From contig NZ_CP098747.1 in assembly GCF_023746535.1 (NCBI RefSeq), positions 3,585,501 through 3,649,500 of the forward strand: 64,000 nucleotides of DNA, given 5' to 3'. The notes beneath the pieces were generated by a model that worked only from the letters and a program-made list of their open reading frames with translations, was not told the DNA's origin and made no database searches. Positions 28,145 to 36,560 of this stretch are shown here, piece by piece. Numbering within the stretch: the stretch's first letter is position 1; every line of letters begins with the position of its first letter. This stretch comes from Sneathiella marina (GTDB lineage Bacteria; Pseudomonadota; Alphaproteobacteria; Sneathiellales; Sneathiellaceae). The position numbers and the translations under genes were made by a program.

Positions 28145-29678
28145 GTGCCCCCTTGCTATCGGACACGAAGCCTTCCCCGCTCATTAATAGACCGAGTTCC
28201 TGCAAAGTGACGTCAGCAACAGATATCGGCTTACTGACCTGCCCATGATACATCACAACAATAACATCCGAGACTGCAAGTAATTCTTCCAAATCTTCAG
28301 AGATGACAATAATTCCTGCACCATTTTCTCTCGCGTTAAAAAGTTGTTCATGAACAAAAGTAGCGGCCCCTACATCCAATCCACGTGTCGGTTGGTTGGC
28401 GATAATGATTTCCGGCTTGCCTTCTAAAACCCGGGATAAAATGACCTTCTGCATATTACCGCCAGACAGGCCGCGAACTATGGTATTCGGGTCTGCCCCG
28501 CGAATATCAAACGCTTTAATCAATGCTGCCGCATGTTTAAAAATGGTTTCTAATTTCAACAGGCCGAATTTGGAGAAGCTCGAAGTTTGATAATTTTCAA
28601 GAACCATATTCTCGGCAACCGTAAAATCTCCAATCACTCCTTGTTCGTGCCGATCTTCCGGAACACGTCCGACTTTTTTTTGAACCATAGCACGCGGAGA
28701 GAATTCCGTGACTTGCTCCCCTCTTATCATGATTGATCCGCTAGCAGGAGGTGCTAATCCGGCAATGGCTTCGGATAGGGGCTTTTGGCCGTTACCGGAC
28801 ACACCTGCGATACCAACAATTTCATTTTGCCGGACAGTCAGATTGACATTCTCGAGGACAGGTCGTTTTTCATCGTTCAAAACCCGAACGGACATCATTT
28901 CCAGGAGGCTGGGACCGGGCGAAAATCTGGTTCGCTTCGGCTGCGGGATTGTCTGGCCAACCATTTTTTCTGCTATCAGCTCGCGGGAGGCAGTAGCGGC
29001 CGGGAAAGAGGCAACCAGTTTTCCGTGCCGCAACACAACGATATCATCCGCGATGGCCAATACTTCATTAAGTTTGTGAGAGATAAATATAATGGACAGG
29101 CCCTTCGCCACCATGTCTCTCAATGTCGCGAAGAGCTGGTCGGTTTCTTGCGGTGTTAGCACGGCCGTCGGCTCATCCAATATCAATATTTGCGCATCTC
29201 GATATAGAGCTTTCAAAATTTCAACTCGCTGCCGTTCTCCGACGGAAAGTGAGGAAATCATGGCGTCGGGATCGACTTTCAACCCGAACTCGACAGAAAG
29301 ATTATTCAGACGCTCTCTCGCTTCAGTTTTCGCCTGGGTCAAATGCCATAATTTCTCTGTACCCAGAATGATATTGTCCAGCACAGTGAGATTCTCAGCC
29401 AATGTAAAATGCTGATGGACCATTCCGATTCCGAGTCCGATTGCTTCCGCTGGGCTATTGGCATTCAGCTCCTTGCCAAAGGCCTCAATGCGCCCTTCAT
29501 CAGCCGTATAATGGCCGAAAATAATATTCATCAATGTGGTTTTGCCTGCTCCATTTTCTCCGAGCAGAGACAAAACCTTGCCTTTTTCCAACTTGAAGGT
29601 AACGCTGTCGTTAGCCGCCAAATTTCCGAATCTCTTGGTTATTTGGTCGACTTTCAGGACGATTTCAGTTTGTGCCAC
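28131..29678 (-). CDS. ABC transporter ATPase, double-domain (BMP/nucleoside family)
   Basis: A 515-residue protein with two nucleotide-binding domains. Domain 1: Walker A GENGAGKTTL (near residue 37), signature LSVGERQRVEILK, Walker B ILILDEPTAVLTP. Domain 2: a degenerate Walker A GVSGNGQKPL, signature LSGGNMQKVILSRVL, and IIIANQPTRGLDV. The defective second site is normal for RbsA/YufO-type ATPases. GTG start with GGGGG upstream. It powers import of the nucleobase or nucleoside caught by the BMP protein. A terminator-like hairpin lies just upstream. Confidence 0.92.
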   Translation of the reverse strand: MAQTEIVLKVDQITKRFGNLAANDSVTFKLEKGKVLSLLGENGAGKTTLMNIIFGHYTADEGRIEAFGKELNANSPAEAIGLGIGMVHQHFTLAENLTVLDNIILGTEKLWHLTQAKTEARERLNNLSVEFGLKVDPDAMISSLSVGERQRVEILKALYRDAQILILDEPTAVLTPQETDQLFATLRDMVAKGLSIIFISHKLNEVLAIADDIVVLRHGKLVASFPAATASRELIAEKMVGQTIPQPKRTRFSPGPSLLEMMSVRVLNDEKRPVLENVNLTVRQNEIVGIAGVSGNGQKPLSEAIAGLAPPASGSIMIRGEQVTEFSPRAMVQKKVGRVPEDRHEQGVIGDFTVAENMVLENYQTSSFSKFGLLKLETIFKHAAALIKAFDIRGADPNTIVRGLSGGNMQKVILSRVLEGKPEIIIANQPTRGLDVGAATFVHEQLFNARENGAGIIVISEDLEELLAVSDVIVVMYHGQVSKPISVADVTLQELGLLMSGEGFVSDSKGARDVA

Positions 29679-29707
29679 TTAACCCCCGCAGCCGTTATAA
29701 ATGAAAA

Positions 29708-29728
29708 GGTGCGGAATAAATCCGCACC
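29708..29728 (-). terminator. Hairpin between binding-protein and ATPase genes
   Basis: An 8-bp stem (29708-29715 with 29721-29728), five-base loop, followed on the minus strand by TTTTC. It lies 12 bases after the stop of the binding-protein gene and probably stops part of the transcription, giving more binding protein than ATPase and permease, as in many ABC operons. Confidence 0.6.
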
Positions 29729-29739
29729 CGTTCTCATTT

Positions 29740-30732
29740 TTAAAAAGTGGATTTCGGTTGCTCGTCGATAATCTCAACCTCGAAACTTCCGTCCATTATC
29801 TGCGCGGTCAGTTCCTCAACCTTGGCCTTTGCTGCAGCCGGAACCTTTGCATCAAATTCATAGAAGGGAGACAAAGAAGCGCCGCCCTTTTGCATCATCG
29901 TCCATTCCTTGTAGTTTTCAGCTTCAAACTTTCCGGCCTTAACATCCGCAATGGCGTTATTGATGGCTGCTTCCATATGCCACAAAGCAGAGGCAACCAC
30001 GACATCCGTGCCATTTTCTTCCTTGTTCATGTCATTGACATTGCCAAATGCAATTATTCCTTTTTCCCGCGCGGCGTCAACGACTCCGGCACGTTCCGCA
30101 TATAAAACATCAACACCGGACTCCATCTGGGCAAACGCGAATTCCTTGGCTTTCGGCGGATCATACCAGGAACCAATGAAGGAGACCTTGAATTCCACGT
30201 CCGGATTGACAGATCGAGCTCCTGCCATAAACGCATTGAAAAGACGATTTACCTCACCAATTGGATAGCCCCCGATCATGCCTATTTTGTTCGTTTTCGT
30301 CATCGAACCGGCGAGAACACCCATCAGGTAGCAAGGTTCATGAATATAGTTATCGAAAACGGAAAAATTATCACCATGCTCTTCTCCGGGATCACCCATC
30401 AGAAAGGCGATCTGAGGGTAATCATCTGCGACTTTTCGCGCTTCACGGCTGATGCCAAACGCTTCGCCAACAATGAGCTGCGCGCCACCTTCGGCATATT
30501 CCCTCATCACCCTTACATAGTCGGTATTTGCAGTCTTTTCGGAAAAAACGTAATCGATTTGTCCGGCTTTCTCGGCTTCAACAAGGGCACGGTGCAATGT
30601 ACCGGCCCATTTTTGCTGGACTGGTACCGTATAAATACCAGCAACTTTAATTTTCTCCGCCTGTGCGGCAAATGCCGTTATCATCATCGTAAATGCTACG
30701 ACAATGATCGACACGATCTTCCTTAATTGCAT
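29740..30732 (-). CDS. BMP-family substrate-binding lipoprotein-like protein (PnrA-like)
   Basis: A 330-residue periplasmic binding protein of the BMP/PnrA family, which carries purine or pyrimidine nucleosides and related compounds. The N-terminal signal peptide (residues 1-25, cleavage near AQA) lacks a lipobox Cys, so it should be soluble. Family segments are KVAGIYTVPVQQKWAGTLHRAL, IVGEAFGISREARKVADDYPQIAFLMGD and GMIGGYPIGEVNRLFNAFMAGAR. It is first in the operon, with a good promoter 28 bases upstream and GGGGAG before the start. Confidence 0.9.
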   Translation of the reverse strand: MQLRKIVSIIVVAFTMMITAFAAQAEKIKVAGIYTVPVQQKWAGTLHRALVEAEKAGQIDYVFSEKTANTDYVRVMREYAEGGAQLIVGEAFGISREARKVADDYPQIAFLMGDPGEEHGDNFSVFDNYIHEPCYLMGVLAGSMTKTNKIGMIGGYPIGEVNRLFNAFMAGARSVNPDVEFKVSFIGSWYDPPKAKEFAFAQMESGVDVLYAERAGVVDAAREKGIIAFGNVNDMNKEENGTDVVVASALWHMEAAINNAIADVKAGKFEAENYKEWTMMQKGGASLSPFYEFDAKVPAAAKAKVEELTAQIMDGSFEVEIIDEQPKSTF

Positions 30733-30759
30733 TTCAATTCTCCCCGTTCTTACAAAATA

Positions 30760-30788
30760 ATTACAACTTCTTGTTGTCAGTATTTCAA
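30760..30788 (-). promoter_or_regulatory. Sigma-70-type promoter of the BMP transporter operon
   Basis: Minus-strand -35 TTGAAA (30788-30783), 17-base spacer, -10 TGTAAT (30765-30760). The expected start point is near 30753, giving a short leader before the ATG at 30732. Confidence 0.55.
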
Positions 30789-30934
30789 GAATTATGCCAA
30801 CGTTCGATGGTCAAAAGCGACGCGATACTATGCACGAAAAGTCGTCATTATTATTGATTATTTCTATGCTATTTGCGCCAACCCCCCTCGCAGTCGCCTA
30901 AAGCTTAGGCAACTGTATAGATGTTAGGCAAAAA

Positions 30935-30950
30935 CTGACCATGTGGTCAA
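30935..30950. promoter_or_regulatory. RutR-like operator
   Basis: CTGACCATGTGGTCAA matches 15 of 16 positions of the E. coli RutR site TTGACCA-N2-TGGTCAA. RutR is the uracil/thymine-sensing regulator of pyrimidine breakdown. The site lies about 150 bases above the -35 box of an operon for nucleobase uptake and deamination, which suits that control. The flanking AAAAC and GTTTTT extend the symmetry, so it could instead be a terminator for the sulfotransferase gene. Confidence 0.5.
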
Positions 30951-31098
30951 GTTTTTATCACGGAAGATTTTATGAGATGAAATCGGTGACTGATTATCAA
31001 TCGACGCCGGAATACAATTATGCGCCGTGACTTTCAAAGTTTTGCGATATTGTATATGGACAAATCTGTTTCAGGCCGGCTTTGAACTAGCCCGCGAT

Positions 31099-31956
31099 TT
31101 ATCCGGCTCGGCTTATCCCGATTTTTGAATTTTGAAGATACCCGTGTTCCTCCATTACATCGAAATTAGCATCAATAACTCGGCTGATTTGATCGTCATT
31201 CAATATATTTTTCCACTGCCCGGCTTTACCAACCCGAAAAAACCGGTCCGTTTTATCCGATTGTTCTATAAAGCCCTTTTCCTGTTCTTGCTTGCGCGAT
31301 GTATCAAATGAAGAGAAGTTTATTGCTTTTTTAAGTCGAAATTTTGGAGGCGATAAGCCAAGGAATTTAGCCAGCCCGCCAAACGCTTTTTCAGGCTTGT
31401 ACAGCATATCTTCGTATCTCAAAATATGCAGCGCTGACTTGTTAACAGCCCTCCAGGACATGACGTGGTTCGACCAGGAGCCGAGATGCTCGGCTGTTTG
31501 CGTAGTGTCAGAAGATATTACAGAATGTTTATCATTCAGCATATCTATGCCGTCATCCAGCGAAATTCCGAAATGTTCTGCTAACGATATAACCGTATCA
31601 AGCGGATTTCTAAGAACATAGATGGCACCCGCGGTATATTCTGGCGTAATTAACGGAACTCCATGTACTTTACTCATGCTATTGTGAGTTTTGACAAATA
31701 CCGAATCTGACCTTAACCGGGTAAAAGCTCTATGTATTTTGGGAGTCAGAGCAACAACTTCTTTTTCCGTAAAACTATCAACAGGTCGACCGGTAACCTT
31801 TTCGAGCCAGTATTCGTTGCTGCTGCCGATTGTGAGACTATTAAGGTTGTTGATACTCGCCGGCTCGTTTGTATTGAGAAGCAGGTTATGCAGAAAGACA
31901 CGAAGCCAGGTATTCCCGGATTTCGGATATGATGCCAACCAGATTATCCCGCCCAT
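31099..31956 (-). CDS. PAPS-dependent sulfotransferase domain protein
   Basis: A 285-residue sulfotransferase that moves sulfate from PAPS to an acceptor. Seen: the 5'-phosphosulfate loop LASYPKSGNTWLRVFLHNLL (residues 6-25) and the 3'-phosphate region YVLRNPLDTVISLAEHFG (near 113-130). The C-terminal KAGQWKN fits the conserved RKGxxGDWKN element. Cytosolic type; the acceptor (carbohydrate, lipid or small molecule) is unknown. Monocistronic, with the BMP operon promoter region downstream. Confidence 0.87.
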   Translation of the reverse strand: MGGIIWLASYPKSGNTWLRVFLHNLLLNTNEPASINNLNSLTIGSSNEYWLEKVTGRPVDSFTEKEVVALTPKIHRAFTRLRSDSVFVKTHNSMSKVHGVPLITPEYTAGAIYVLRNPLDTVISLAEHFGISLDDGIDMLNDKHSVISSDTTQTAEHLGSWSNHVMSWRAVNKSALHILRYEDMLYKPEKAFGGLAKFLGLSPPKFRLKKAINFSSFDTSRKQEQEKGFIEQSDKTDRFFRVGKAGQWKNILNDDQISRVIDANFDVMEEHGYLQNSKIGISRAG

Positions 31957-32262
31957 AGCATAGATCCTGCTTCAATTTATCTTGATTTTTTGCAATGCAT
32001 CAAAATTTTCGCGCCGCAGCATTACGTTTGGGGAAGCCTACGTAAAGTAGATTCACAAATCAATTTACATCTGCCTGTTTGCGCCGTCATTCACTTGATA
32101 TGTGACAGTTGTTACACTTCGAAATGCGGAAATTTCGTAACAATTAATCCAGACATAAAAACAAATTTCGGGACTAACCATTTACGTTCGCCTATTATAT
32201 GAAAAAGTAAATGCAGGGAAATGTTGGTCGCAGGACTGACAGCATAGTTAAGGGGAACGCCG
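31957..32262. other. Divergent intergenic region
   Basis: 306 bases between the divergent sulfotransferase and Sel1 genes. The only recognisable element is TGTGACAGTTGTTACA at 32101-32116, which matches nine of ten CRP-type half-site bases (TGTGA-N6-TCACA). It may be a CRP/FNR-family site; no convincing -10/-35 pair was found by eye. Confidence 0.35.
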
Positions 32263-33042
32263 GTGCCTTTTTTGGCAGCTCAACAGGGAAATGCGGACGC
32301 GCAATTTAAAGTGGGTCTGAAATACCTCCTTGGAAAAGATATACAGCAAGACGATAAAATTGCCGCCAAATGGTTCACCTTTTCCGCTGAACAGGGAAAT
32401 GCCGATGCGCAATTTAACCTTGGCTTGATGTATGCCCGTGGCCGAGGCGTGCAGAAATGCCTGGCAACTGCAGCGTTGTGGTACTCAAAATCAGCCGAGC
32501 AGCATAATATCCATGCTTGCCATAATCTGGCTGTCCAATATGAAAATGGTCGCGGGGTTAATCAAAATTACGAAACGGCGGCCCGGTGGTATAGAATTGC
32601 CGCAGAACGAGGCGACGCTGACGCCCAAACCAATTTGGGTTTCTTGTACGATAATGGACGGGGAGTTGCCCAAAATTATGGAGAAGCCGTGAAATGGTAT
32701 TCTCTTGCTGCCGAACAGGGAAAATCCCGGGCACAATATAATCTTGGCATGATGTATCGTCTGGGTCTTGGTGTCCCACAGGACTACAAGGCGGCTATGA
32801 GCTGGTTTCTGACGTCGGCGGAGCTTGGAGACCCGGAGGCACAATTCGCCGCAGGGCTGCATTACGCCAAGGGGTTCGGCGTTCATGCGGATATGGTACT
32901 GGCCCTCAAATGGTGGAAAATATCGACAGCGTCGGGAAATGACGACGCGGAAAAGCAACAATCAATCCTGATACAGGCAATGTCCGACGCACAAATCAGC
33001 GCCGCTCAGGCAAGCGCTGACGACTGGATGATGTCGCGCTAA
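32263..33042 (+). CDS. Sel1-like repeat protein
   Basis: A 259-residue solenoid of about six 36-residue Sel1 repeats (pattern AQxNLGxMYxxGxGVxQDYxxAxxWYxxAAEQGxxx) filling nearly the whole chain. Such repeats form right-handed helical scaffolds for protein binding. No signal peptide or membrane segment is seen, so it is probably cytosolic, unless a longer N-terminus was missed. GTG start with AAGGGG upstream. The partner is unknown. Confidence 0.85.
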   Translation: MPFLAAQQGNADAQFKVGLKYLLGKDIQQDDKIAAKWFTFSAEQGNADAQFNLGLMYARGRGVQKCLATAALWYSKSAEQHNIHACHNLAVQYENGRGVNQNYETAARWYRIAAERGDADAQTNLGFLYDNGRGVAQNYGEAVKWYSLAAEQGKSRAQYNLGMMYRLGLGVPQDYKAAMSWFLTSAELGDPEAQFAAGLHYAKGFGVHADMVLALKWWKISTASGNDDAEKQQSILIQAMSDAQISAAQASADDWMMSR

Positions 33043-33088
33043 GCAATCTCTAAATCCCTAACTATCTAGCATATTGCTGGCTTGAAAT

Positions 33089-33122
33089 TGTTGAGCTCCC
33101 CTACATACAAGAGAGCTCAACA
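33089..33122. terminator. Stem-loop between convergent genes
   Basis: A perfect 10-bp stem (33089-33098 with 33113-33122) around TTGAGCTC/GAGCTCAA with a 14-base loop, between the ends of the Sel1 and aldehyde dehydrogenase genes. No clear T-tract on either strand, so it is only a possible terminator. Confidence 0.4.
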
Positions 33123-33187
33123 GTATTCATATTCAGATCAGGCCGGTGCGAAAGGGTAACAACTGACCGGTTCGACCGGCTGTCTAC

Positions 33188-34624
33188 CTACTCTGCCCAG
33201 CCGCTAACGGATTTGACTTCCAGAAAATCTTCCAGTCCCCAAACACCGCCTTCGCGACCATTGCCGGATGCTTTCATGCCGCCGAACGGACTACCGGCAC
33301 CGCGAGACTGGCCATTCATTTCAACCATGCCCGAGCGAAGACGGTTTGCAACGCGGCTGCGTTTCTCGCCATCCTGGCTTTGAACATAGTTGGTAAGACC
33401 ATAGGGCGTATCATTGGCAATCTGGATAGCTTCTTCTTCCGTATCAAACGGGATGATGGAAAGCACAGGGCCAAAAATCTCTTCCCGGGCAATTGTCATG
33501 CTATTTGACACATCCGCAAAGACTGTCGGACGAACGAAATAACCGCGATTGAGGCCATCGGGACGTCCCGGTCCACCTGCGACAAGATTGGCGCCTTCTT
33601 CAATCCCTTTGTCAATCAGCCCCTGAATCTTGTTATATTGTAGTTCAGAGACAACAGGACCAATATGGCGTCCTTCCTTGGATGCGATATCGACCGCAAC
33701 ACTATCGGCAGCAGACGCAGCGGCTTTGACGGCATCATCATAGATTTCACGCTGTACCAGCATGCGTGTCGGGGCATTACAGGATTGGCCTGTGTTATTG
33801 AAGCAATGCATGGCGCCCCGCTTCGCGGCTTTCTCATCGGCATCAGCGAAAATGATATTCGCGCCCTTGCCACCCAGTTCCAGATGAACCCGTTTAAGCG
33901 TTTCCGCCGCGTTCTTCGAAATCGCAATTCCGGCGCGGGTCGATCCCGTAAAGGAAATCATGTCCACATCAGGGTGCGAGGATAGTTGCGAGCCAACACC
34001 AACGCCATCTCCATTTACCAGATTGAACACACCGGCGGGAGCGCCTGCCTTATCAATGATTTCAGCAAAGACATAAGAAGACAGCGGCGAGATTTCAGAC
34101 GGTTTCAAAATCATTGTGCACCCGGCAAGCAAGGCCGGGATGACTTTCAAGGTCACCTGGTTCATCGGCCAGTTCCAGGGTGTAATCAAACCGCAGACCC
34201 CTGCCGCTTCATAGATAATCCGGTCGTTCGGTGCATGTTCCCCGAGTTTGCGCTCAAATTCAAAACCCTTGGCTGTACGCAGGAAATTCTTGATATGGGC
34301 TCCGCCGGCACCCACTTGCTGTGTGGAGGACATATCAATGGGAGCGCCCATTTCCATGCTGATAGCCGCCGCCATATCCGCGGAACGCGCCATATATTCT
34401 TCAAGAATTCGCTCAACCAAAGCAATACGTTCTTCTTTCGAAGTAACAGACCAGGTTTCGAAAGCCGCTTTGGCTGCGGCTACAGCAGCATCCGTATCGG
34501 CCTGATCCCCGAGGGAGATGACGGCACATGGCTCTTCATTGGAGGGGTTAATGACATCAAAATCGTTCGCTTTGGCTGGCGATACCCACTGCCCATTGAT
34601 ATAAAATTCGCGTTTTTCAAGCAT
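33188..34624 (-). CDS. Aldehyde dehydrogenase, NAD(P)-dependent
   Basis: A 478-residue aldehyde dehydrogenase of the broad ALDH superfamily, oxidising an aldehyde to an acid. Seen: PWNWPMNQVTLKVIPALLAGCTMILKPSE (cofactor, near residues 145-173), SFTGSTRAG, the general base in LELGGKGANIIFAD, and the nucleophile in FNNTGQSCNAPTRM (near 280). Substrate not predictable; dimethyl-type and vanillin-type relatives share these features. It is divergent from the CoA ligase at 35040. It could feed the acid to that ligase, which is inference. Confidence 0.9.
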   Translation of the reverse strand: MLEKREFYINGQWVSPAKANDFDVINPSNEEPCAVISLGDQADTDAAVAAAKAAFETWSVTSKEERIALVERILEEYMARSADMAAAISMEMGAPIDMSSTQQVGAGGAHIKNFLRTAKGFEFERKLGEHAPNDRIIYEAAGVCGLITPWNWPMNQVTLKVIPALLAGCTMILKPSEISPLSSYVFAEIIDKAGAPAGVFNLVNGDGVGVGSQLSSHPDVDMISFTGSTRAGIAISKNAAETLKRVHLELGGKGANIIFADADEKAAKRGAMHCFNNTGQSCNAPTRMLVQREIYDDAVKAAASAADSVAVDIASKEGRHIGPVVSELQYNKIQGLIDKGIEEGANLVAGGPGRPDGLNRGYFVRPTVFADVSNSMTIAREEIFGPVLSIIPFDTEEEAIQIANDTPYGLTNYVQSQDGEKRSRVANRLRSGMVEMNGQSRGAGSPFGGMKASGNGREGGVWGLEDFLEVKSVSGWAE

Positions 34625-35039
34625 TCTTCAGACCTTGTATTATTTATGGCTGCCCGAACATGTCCAGGCAAAGGAATATTGTTATTAGTCGTCGAAAAGA
34701 CGCCTGCCCCGATGTTACTGCTATTTGCAGCCTGCGTCCACATCGCCGACAAGTCTGTGACTAGCTTATAATATCAAGCTAAAAAGTAAAAATTCAAGTC
34801 GCAAAATGACATGTAAACGCAATGCTTGCAAAAACGGAAAGCGCTCGCGTACTATTGAGGCATCAATAGTTGAAAATTCTTGTATAAACGACCTTCATTT
34901 TTCGTCATGCCGCCGCCGACGAACAGTCATTGTTTGGAAATATAATATTGCCCTGACAAGACTGCTGCCAGTAATAAACCATCCATATGCGTCTATTTCC
35001 AGCGCATGTGACGCCTGATTACGAGGAGAAAAGAAACCG
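34625..35039. other. Divergent intergenic region
   Basis: 415 bases between the aldehyde dehydrogenase and CoA ligase genes. A possible plus-strand promoter is TTGCAA (34826-34831), 18-base spacer, TACTAT (34850-34855). The ligase has a GAGGAG ribosome site upstream of its ATG. A 70-codon plus-strand frame here has unusual composition and no ribosome site; I do not call it. Nothing else was recognised. Confidence 0.4.
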
Positions 35040-36560
35040 ATGCCTGCAACCAGATCTCTCACAGAATTACTCGAGCAGGGCCGAGTTGACGCGCCTGCCA
35101 TTAGCGCACCGGATCGATCAGACTTAACCTATGGCGACCTTCAGAAGCTGGCCCGGAACACGGTCACGCGCCTGAATGAATTGGGTATAGGCCGGCAAGA
35201 CAGAGTAGCGATTGTGCTGCCGAACGGGCCGGAAATGGCAAGTGCTTTTATTACCATTGCTTGCGGCGCAACAACTGCGCCGTTAAATCCCGATTATAAA
35301 GCGGATGAATTTGAATTTTACCTGAAGGATTTATCCGCAAAGGCACTCGTTGTCCTCGACGGCAGTGATAGTGCCGCTGTTGCGGTTGCCAAAAAAATTG
35401 GGGTATCGATACTGGAACTTCATGTCCCGGAAGGAGCGGCTGCCGGAGAATTCGAGCTAAAGGGTTCGACGAGAGGAAGCACAAGAAATCCAGGTACGGC
35501 GGAACCAGAGGATATTGCGTTGATCCTTCACACGTCCGGGACAACGTCCAGACCAAAGATTGTCCCGCTCAGCCATATCAATGTCTGTGCCTCAGCCCGC
35601 AACATTGCAGAATCTCTCGATCTCGGCGCGGCAGACAAATGCCTGAACGTCATGCCCTTATTTCATATTCATGGGCTGATTGCTGCCGTTCTGTCTTCGC
35701 TCCATGCCGGTGCCAGTGTCAATTGCACCCCCGGTTTCAATGCGCTGAAATTCTTTGCACATATGGATGAGGCGGCCCCCAGCTGGTACACCGCAGTCCC
35801 GACCATGCATCAGGCTATCCTTGCCCGGGGTCCGCGCAACGCAGACTCTATCAAAAATGCTCATCTGCGGTTTACAAGATCGTCGTCCGCCTCTCTCCCG
35901 CCGCAAGTCATGAAATCCCTTGAGGAAATGTGGGGCTGCCCCGTGGTCGAAGCCTATGGCATGACGGAAGCCGCCCATCAAATGGCCGCCAATCCATTGC
36001 CGCCGGCGAAACGGGTACCGGGAAGTGTTGGCATCGCCTCCGGTCCTGAAGTCGGCATTATGTCGGAGGATGGCACTCTCCTCAATGCAGGTGAAACCGG
36101 CGAAATCGTCATTCGCGGTGACAATGTCACCAATGGGTATGAAAATAATCCATCGGCAAATGCGGAAGCCTATACAAATGGCTGGTTTCGAACAGGCGAT
36201 CAGGGGATTGTTACGGAAGAAGGATATATCTCCATCACCGGCCGCCTGAAAGAGATCATCAATCGCGGGGGAGAAAAAATCTCGCCCCGGGAAGTGGATG
36301 AAATATTGATGAACCACCCCGCCGTTGAGCAGGTGGTCACCTTCGCCATACCCCATGATAAACTGGGCGAGGACGTGGGGGCTGCTGTCGTTCTTCGGGA
36401 CGGTCAAGGGTCGACTGAAGCCGAGTTGAGGGACTTCGCGGCAAAAAGCCTCGCGGCCTTCAAGGTTCCACGGAAAATCAAATTGCTGGACGAAATCCCC
36501 AAAGGTGCAACGGGTAAATTACAGCGCATCGGCATGGCGGAAAAGCTGGGAATGATATAA
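35040..36560 (+). CDS. AMP-forming CoA ligase, oxalate-CoA ligase (Pcs60/AAE3)-like
   Basis: A 506-residue acyl-activating enzyme. Motifs: LHTSGTTSRPKIVPLSHIN (near residues 165-183), MPLFHIHGLIAAVLSSL, WYTAVPTMHQAIL, FTRSSSASLPPQV, EAYGMTEAAHQMAANPLPP, GWFRTGDQG, GRLKEIINRGGEKISPREVD, and AAFKVPRKIK with the late catalytic Lys in GATGKLQR. The FHIHG and AYGMTEAAHQM segments closely resemble oxalate-CoA ligases of yeast and plants. Its stop overlaps the start of the next gene (TAATG), so the two are coupled. Oxalate is the best guess, not proven. Confidence 0.85.
   Translation: MPATRSLTELLEQGRVDAPAISAPDRSDLTYGDLQKLARNTVTRLNELGIGRQDRVAIVLPNGPEMASAFITIACGATTAPLNPDYKADEFEFYLKDLSAKALVVLDGSDSAAVAVAKKIGVSILELHVPEGAAAGEFELKGSTRGSTRNPGTAEPEDIALILHTSGTTSRPKIVPLSHINVCASARNIAESLDLGAADKCLNVMPLFHIHGLIAAVLSSLHAGASVNCTPGFNALKFFAHMDEAAPSWYTAVPTMHQAILARGPRNADSIKNAHLRFTRSSSASLPPQVMKSLEEMWGCPVVEAYGMTEAAHQMAANPLPPAKRVPGSVGIASGPEVGIMSEDGTLLNAGETGEIVIRGDNVTNGYENNPSANAEAYTNGWFRTGDQGIVTEEGYISITGRLKEIINRGGEKISPREVDEILMNHPAVEQVVTFAIPHDKLGEDVGAAVVLRDGQGSTEAELRDFAAKSLAAFKVPRKIKLLDEIPKGATGKLQRIGMAEKLGMI

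Larger units (their letters stand above)
30733..31098. other. Intergenic region upstream of the BMP operon
   Basis: 366 bases without a gene. It holds the operon promoter at its low-coordinate end, a RutR-like palindrome near 30,940, and an inverted TTCTTG/CAAGAA pair (30768-30773 and 30787-30792) around the -35 region that could be an operator. The part next to the sulfotransferase stop holds nothing I recognise. Confidence 0.6.

Noticed and set aside
34806-35018. 70-codon plus-strand frame before the CoA ligase
   Set aside because: No ribosome site, Cys/Arg-rich odd composition, and it lies in the promoter region of the ligase.
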